From Mansonella perstans (taxonomy: Eukaryota > Nematoda > Chromadorea > Rhabditida > Onchocercidae): a stretch of 64,000 nt of DNA. The stretch covers positions 248,001 to 312,000 of the forward strand of contig JBAMDO010000028.1 in NCBI GenBank assembly GCA_037074765.1, given 5' to 3'. Within the stretch, counting starts at the first letter, position 1, and each line of letters starts with the position of its first letter. The notes beneath the pieces were generated by a model. It did no database searches. It was not told the origin of the DNA and worked only from the letters and a program-made list of their open reading frames with translations. Position numbers and translations under genes: made by a program. This document shows positions 58,637 to 64,000 of this stretch, piece by piece.

Positions 58637-61600
58637 TTACCGTAACCTATATATTCTTCTGTATCGATTATGTTCTACGGGACACGAATGATTACAACAA
58701 AACTGCCATGGTCTTAAATCCAATTTTGGGATTTGTGCGCAAGAATTGTAGTAGTGAGGATGTCTGCCAACGAATGCAAAAACGTCATTCTAAAAGTCGA
58801 AAAACCGATAAAACGGAAAATTTGCTGGGAGAGAAAATATGATAAGGACATTCTAATAATGGTTACGACTGGATATCAATTAAAGGAACCGTAAACCCAA
58901 CGATTCACTCGATAACCTAATGAAGATACATAGGATTACTAAATCGCACTTATTTGTCCTGAACGTCTAACTGATACAATTCAGGCTCTGCTAACACCTG
59001 AATGCATACTGAAATGTACAACTGTAGGTCAACGACAAAGCGAAATACGAATAGGAGACATGATTGAAGTTCATAAGGAACTAGTAGTATGATGAGTAAT
59101 GTTTACTTGTACATTGGTGATATTATCAGCATTGTCACAAATAATTCGAGCCAGTGATGCCTTCTTTATTTGTTCCCTTTGAGCTTCGCTAAATACACTG
59201 TCTTTTTCGTACCTAAAAGCTGTATCTCATTATTTTGCGCTAAATAAGACGTGAAATCGGAAATGCACTGTTAACTTTAGTTCGATTGAAAAATTCAACG
59301 AACCAAAATCTATCACCATCACGTATGCGTCTAAACTGTTCAGCAATGATACATGAAAATGTTGGACCAATCAATGATTCATCGAGTCGTTCTTCTAAAA
59401 TACCGCCAGCGAACAAGTCGATATTACCTGAGAAGTACGGATCTTTCCTGATTAGCTTCATTATTGGTCATTTTACTATTAGTCAAATAAGTCTTCAGAA
59501 AAACTTTGAATTCATATAAAATTTGAAAATTTTCTTCCTTTAAGTTAAGCAAAAAATTGTAACCATAAGCAATGAGAAGCTTCAACCTGGATGACCATAT
59601 AAATCTTTTAAGTTGTTAATGACTTTGCTTGGCATTATATCCCTCAAATCATCCCAGTTTTCCATTACTGAAAGGTTACACCATTTTCTAAATTCGACAT
59701 ACCTAAAAAGAAGTATTAGAGGCCTCTTCAAATACACTAGAAAGCGCAAATTATTGGTTCATAATGACACTTCGATAAAAAGAGGTTTCTTCTTACCCAG
59801 GAAGAGCGTGATCACGGCCTCTTTGAATATTAATCGCAGCCAAATCCAATGATACCTAAAATCAAAAAAAGATTTTAAAAAATGAAAGTTTTTAAACATC
59901 AGTAGCCATCAAAATTCATTTCCTTAATTTACAGAAATTTCAGCAAATTTGACATTATCATTTATGTCATTAATTTGTCATCTGATTGATGATAAATTTT
60001 GTAAGATTTGTCATCAATCAAATGCTCGATGATCAGTTTTATTCACACCTACATCTAAGCTAAAAATTGTCGTTGTTCTTAAAGAAGAAATCTCTCTCTG
60101 GAAATTGAGGCTACTCTATTTTAATCTCCTTTTAGTGACTTCATTCTTGTAGCAAAAAAATTTGCAGAATACAAATCACTGGACGAAAAAGACGAACTGT
60201 TCTACATTTTTAAACACTAATTCTACGTGCTCTGTGAAAAATTGCTATATGTGCAGGACTTAAAGTCAGCCTGAAAATGATCATTCCAGATTCTCTAAGA
60301 AAACTAAAACTACTTTAATACTCACTTCATGTGCTCTGTTGAAAAGATTCTCCGTGAGTTCATCATTCAGCAACTCACCCGGTATTGGCTTTTTCATCGG
60401 TGCAGCAAACAAACCACGCAGATATGGATCAACACTTCCTGTTGACAACAATATTTCAGGTGCAAAAAATGCGTCTCTCAGATGTACATGTCCTTCTTTA
60501 ACTGGTGCTAAGTTTTCATCAAGTCTGGAACACGAATTTGGGGATTTGCAAAATGAGAAGATCACATTGCTGATGACATAAATACTTGTTTTTCATTTAC
60601 GGCTAACGTATGCTGATAAATTTCATGAATCCCAAGTCCTTCTTCAGAATCGTTATTGTGTCATCCTTTAAAGCCTATATGAATAAGTGCTTAGTCGCTT
60701 AGGCATTATTTAAAATGGAATTATATAAATTCATTTCAATTTTGCTCAAACAAAATAAAAGTTTCGGTCTAAGCCATAATTTATATTCCAATTTGATGGG
60801 AATATGAAGTAAGTAAAATGCTTCAGGAAAATTAACGAAGTATTAAAATTGCATATACCTATAAAGGACTGGATTGACCAATGTATGTCCAAAGCGAAAT
60901 GCTGCTGTCGCAAATGCGTTTGATATACTAGCATCCAGTAGTGGATGATATCCTTTGTACGGACCAATCAACTTATTAAATTGTTTCTAAAACTTTTTTA
61001 GAGTTGGTATAATTTTTTCACGATAGCTAGTTCGAGAATATCAAAATTCGGAGTGATCTATTTTTATTTTAGTTGTGATCATATTTCGGCTACAATTATT
61101 ATTTCAGTTACAACATCACATCTTCCTAAACATACTCAAAGTTTGATCTGTTTTAATTTAAATTAGCATGATTAACAAACAGACTTTTCCAAGAACTTTT
61201 GGTAACCAATAATGGAATGTAATGTGTTGCAATTCCGCGCCAACAATTTTTCGAGTTTCATGAAAAATCGTTTCACCATCGAGATCAGGATTTAAATTAG
61301 CAATTTCGATTGCCAGTCTGTTGTGCTCTCGCATGAAAATTGTATGCATAGTCATTAATCCTAGCTATAAACAATTTTTTGACAAATGGTGAGACAAAGT
61401 GATAAGCATTTTAATATTTAATATGAAATTTATTTAATTGATTAAATCATTAATTGCATTTAAGCTAGTTCTTCTAACCTGTTCATTAGCTCTAAAATCT
61501 CCAGCTAGAAAGCATCGCACTGGATAATTCAAAGTCCGATTTCGTCGACAATCAGTTGGTGAACTGCGTTCAAATGGCAGATAAGGCTTGTTCGCCGATG

Positions 61601-63981
61601 ATACCATATCATATCTACTTGCGCTTTTTTTTTAACGAGATAAATTTGCAAAATGATTTTTAAACTGGAATGAAAACGGAAAAATAGCAATTTACTGAAT
61701 AAGAAAATATAGTGAAAGAAATATTTACCTTTATAAAATTTAGCTATATATTTCCTTGCTGGTCCTTTTGAAATGGTTCAAGATAATTTAGATTGCCAAA
61801 AAAATATTTTAAAATATTTCGAAAGAAAGGAAAGCAATGTTGTAATATATAAATAGTACACTTACCTCAGTAAGCCTCGATCCGGACTCAAATCACGCAA
61901 ATCGTACGCATCCTCTTCCGTGCTACCGTATATCCCCGAAGCGTCAATGTAACTTGTGATCTGCAATGTTTTGCTCCGGCTGTTAATGAAAATTTCCAGT
62001 AAAGATTTTAGTATTCTTGAATATAAATAAAAAAAAGAAACGTACAGTGTTCATTTGTTCGCGATAAGCAACATGACGATAAATAAGTGACGTTTCACCG
62101 GAACCGCATACTGCACTCGAACGTTCGAATTCAATACATGGATATTGTGGACTTCAAAAAAGATTTTAATGGAGGGGACATAGTGTAGAACAGAATCAAA
62201 TCCTATCGTACATTATGGAACATTGTTGTTGAGCAAAATTTTATCGGACTATTGAGGATTGTAAAAAAAATTTCTCTTTCTTTTTAGGTACAAACTTTGC
62301 AAGCATTCTTGGATCATCGTACGGCAACGGTATATTGAAACAGGGGTTGAGATTTTCACAGCTTCGATTACAAATAACACCCGTAGCAAATGTTTGACGG
62401 CTAATTGCCGTTGCAGTGAAGTCCAAATCATGATCTGAATTTTGGCGCAAGTATATCCAGTTGCAAATTTTCAGAACTGAATTCTTAACTTAAGAATCAA
62501 TTCTTTTAGAATTACCGATAAATTGACCCCATTGCATTAGCATTGCTGAATAAGTTTCGTGTGGAGTGATACGGTTGGTCCCAAGAAGCTGAAATGCAAT
62601 TACATTAATTCAGTTTTTCATCTCGCATGCAATTTTTATCAGACCTACAAGTAAGCAACCTTTCTAGATACACTGCGCGCATTAGGCTTGCGATAACCAA
62701 AATATAGTTTGTTCGGATTCCATCCAACTGGCATATTGAAACCATTTTCGTATATTGGCGATAATAAGCGTCGAAAATGCGTTTGACTTGCACCCCACAT
62801 TGTGTGAATTTCATTGTTGCACTGCCCATCATAAGTTCTGAAGATTTGTAATATCTAAACTTTTATTGATTAAAATCGCCGATTCTAATTGATATCTTGT
62901 GAGAAACTTCATTCAATGAGTGCAAAGTAGCGCTCAGACTGAATTTTTTGGAAATTCGAATCAATTAAATCAATAAATTAGGAAAAGAATGCACTCAACA
63001 AAGAGCAGAAGATAAAAGTTGACTGTATCAAATTATCCATACGTATTTGAAGAATCGATGAAAAAACACAGAAAAAAGTTTTGGCTTTCCTAATTGAAAT
63101 CAACTGGAACCTGTAACGTGAGTGGAAGCACTGGTCGTCGCAAGGATCTCGAGTTTGCGCTCGGGAACAACCAGCTAATTGCACAAGCATATCAACATGA
63201 GATTTGGCAAGAACAGATTCAATTGAAATGTTCGACGAAAGTTCATGGAGAGGTAAAGTCAAACCTAGAATTGACCTTATTTACATAAGGCTTTTTATAT
63301 ATATATAAAGCTGCATTCCTCTAACTTCTTAAATATCTCGCAATTCGCAACTTAGAAACTTTCGCAGTCTATCTAGCAAGAATAAAAAAAAAGTTCTTTA
63401 AATAAAATACTTATCAAGCAACAATTTATCTGATAGAAATCATAAAAATGAAGTATCGGAATAACGAAATATTTTTGTGTTATAGAAACATCACAGGATA
63501 GTTATGAAATTTCGTGGCAAATTTCATAGTATAAAATTTTATAACTTTATAATATAAGAGGAGTTTAACTACTTCTTATTTAAAATATTCCGAAGTAATT
63601 TAGAATGTAATTGATTTAATCTAAGCTTTAATAACTGTTTTAATAACTTTGTAATTTAATAACTAAGTTAATCCGACTGGTTTGTTTAGTGTACTAGCTA
63701 GAATCTAATTCTCGAAAATTGTCGATTTTTTAACTTTCAATAAACTATGCCGTTGGATTCGTCATACATGCTCGATTAAATTTCAACAAAGTTCCCATGC
63801 ATCAAACACATATCAGAGTAAATTTTGCATGAAATTTGAAACTCCTGAAATTCGAAGTGTAGGCTGGATAAAGAATAAGCGAATGTAGTGTACCTTTTTC
63901 GACATGCTTTTGGATAAGACGTATGCTTTCCTCATAAATTTCTCGCGCACGACTAAGCTCTATTGTTTGAGGAAATGAAAA
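58637..63981 (-). CDS. Animal haem peroxidase, 5' end beyond the window
   Basis: Haem-dependent oxidase of the peroxidasin/MLT-7-like class. Exons: 63894-63981, 63111-63264, 62660-62837, 62516-62588, 62296-62434, 62046-62151, 61866-61960, 61479-61617, 61185-61364, 60859-60971, 60326-60524, 59797-59855, 59587-59702, 59300-59427, 59107-59212 and 58637-58789. Key residues are the distal His in GQFIDHDLDF, Arg and Glu in MREHNRLA, and the proximal His in [10 protein letters not shown]. Also present are [28 protein letters not shown] and [12 protein letters not shown]. The C-terminal exon gives [15 protein letters not shown] followed by CCNHSCPV. All joins are in phase except 59300|59212, which is off by two bases. 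Nematode members cross-link cuticle or matrix proteins; that role is inferred here. Confidence 0.9.
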
Positions 63982-64000
63982 CTGAAACCATCGCAACAAC

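Overview
The window is nuclear DNA of a nematode, most likely a filarial one. Genes are split into short exons by AT-rich introns with GT-AG borders and T-rich acceptors ending in TTTCAG, and the proteins are ordinary animal families. It also holds a decayed block of Wolbachia (Rickettsiales) DNA, which fits a filarial host with a past or present endosymbiont. The species cannot be named from sequence alone. All gene models were assembled by eye from reading frame, splice sites and phase.

Layout, left to right: the 3' part of a receptor-associated protein gene (LRPAP1/RAP, +, 1-1958); a BRICHOS-domain type II membrane protein (-, 4134-11301); a Wolbachia-derived insertion of about 5.5 kb (14.2-19.7 kb); TAPT1 (+, 20358-25159); the last two exons of an unidentified basic protein (-, 26158-26609); a small + strand gene with an in-frame TGA (27562-27943); an unidentified 113-residue gene (-, 28981-30097); cyclin K (+, 31413-33705); a flavin-containing monooxygenase (-, 34799-38467); CNPPD1 (-, 39268-41613); an acidic, RGG/AT-hook-rich nuclear protein carrying a match to the Ku-binding motif (+, 44063-47285); a 5.7 kb gene-poor stretch; a PLD3/PLD4-type phospholipase D family protein (+, 53030-57614); and an animal haem peroxidase that runs off the right edge (-, 58637-63981).

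The Wolbachia block is the most unusual part. It contains a tRNA-Cys relic, a class I fructose-bisphosphate aldolase relic and an ankyrin-repeat gene relic on the - strand. Next comes the ribosomal-protein order rplP-rpmC-rpsQ-rplN-rplX-rplE-rpsN-rpsH on the + strand. The first 240 bases or so of rplP are flipped. All frames are broken. Two separate minisatellites (42 bp and 32 bp units) have grown in place inside the rplN and rpsN relics.

The host genes are unrelated neighbours; nothing suggests an operon acting in one pathway. Cyclin K and CNPPD1 are both cyclin-fold proteins but belong to different families.
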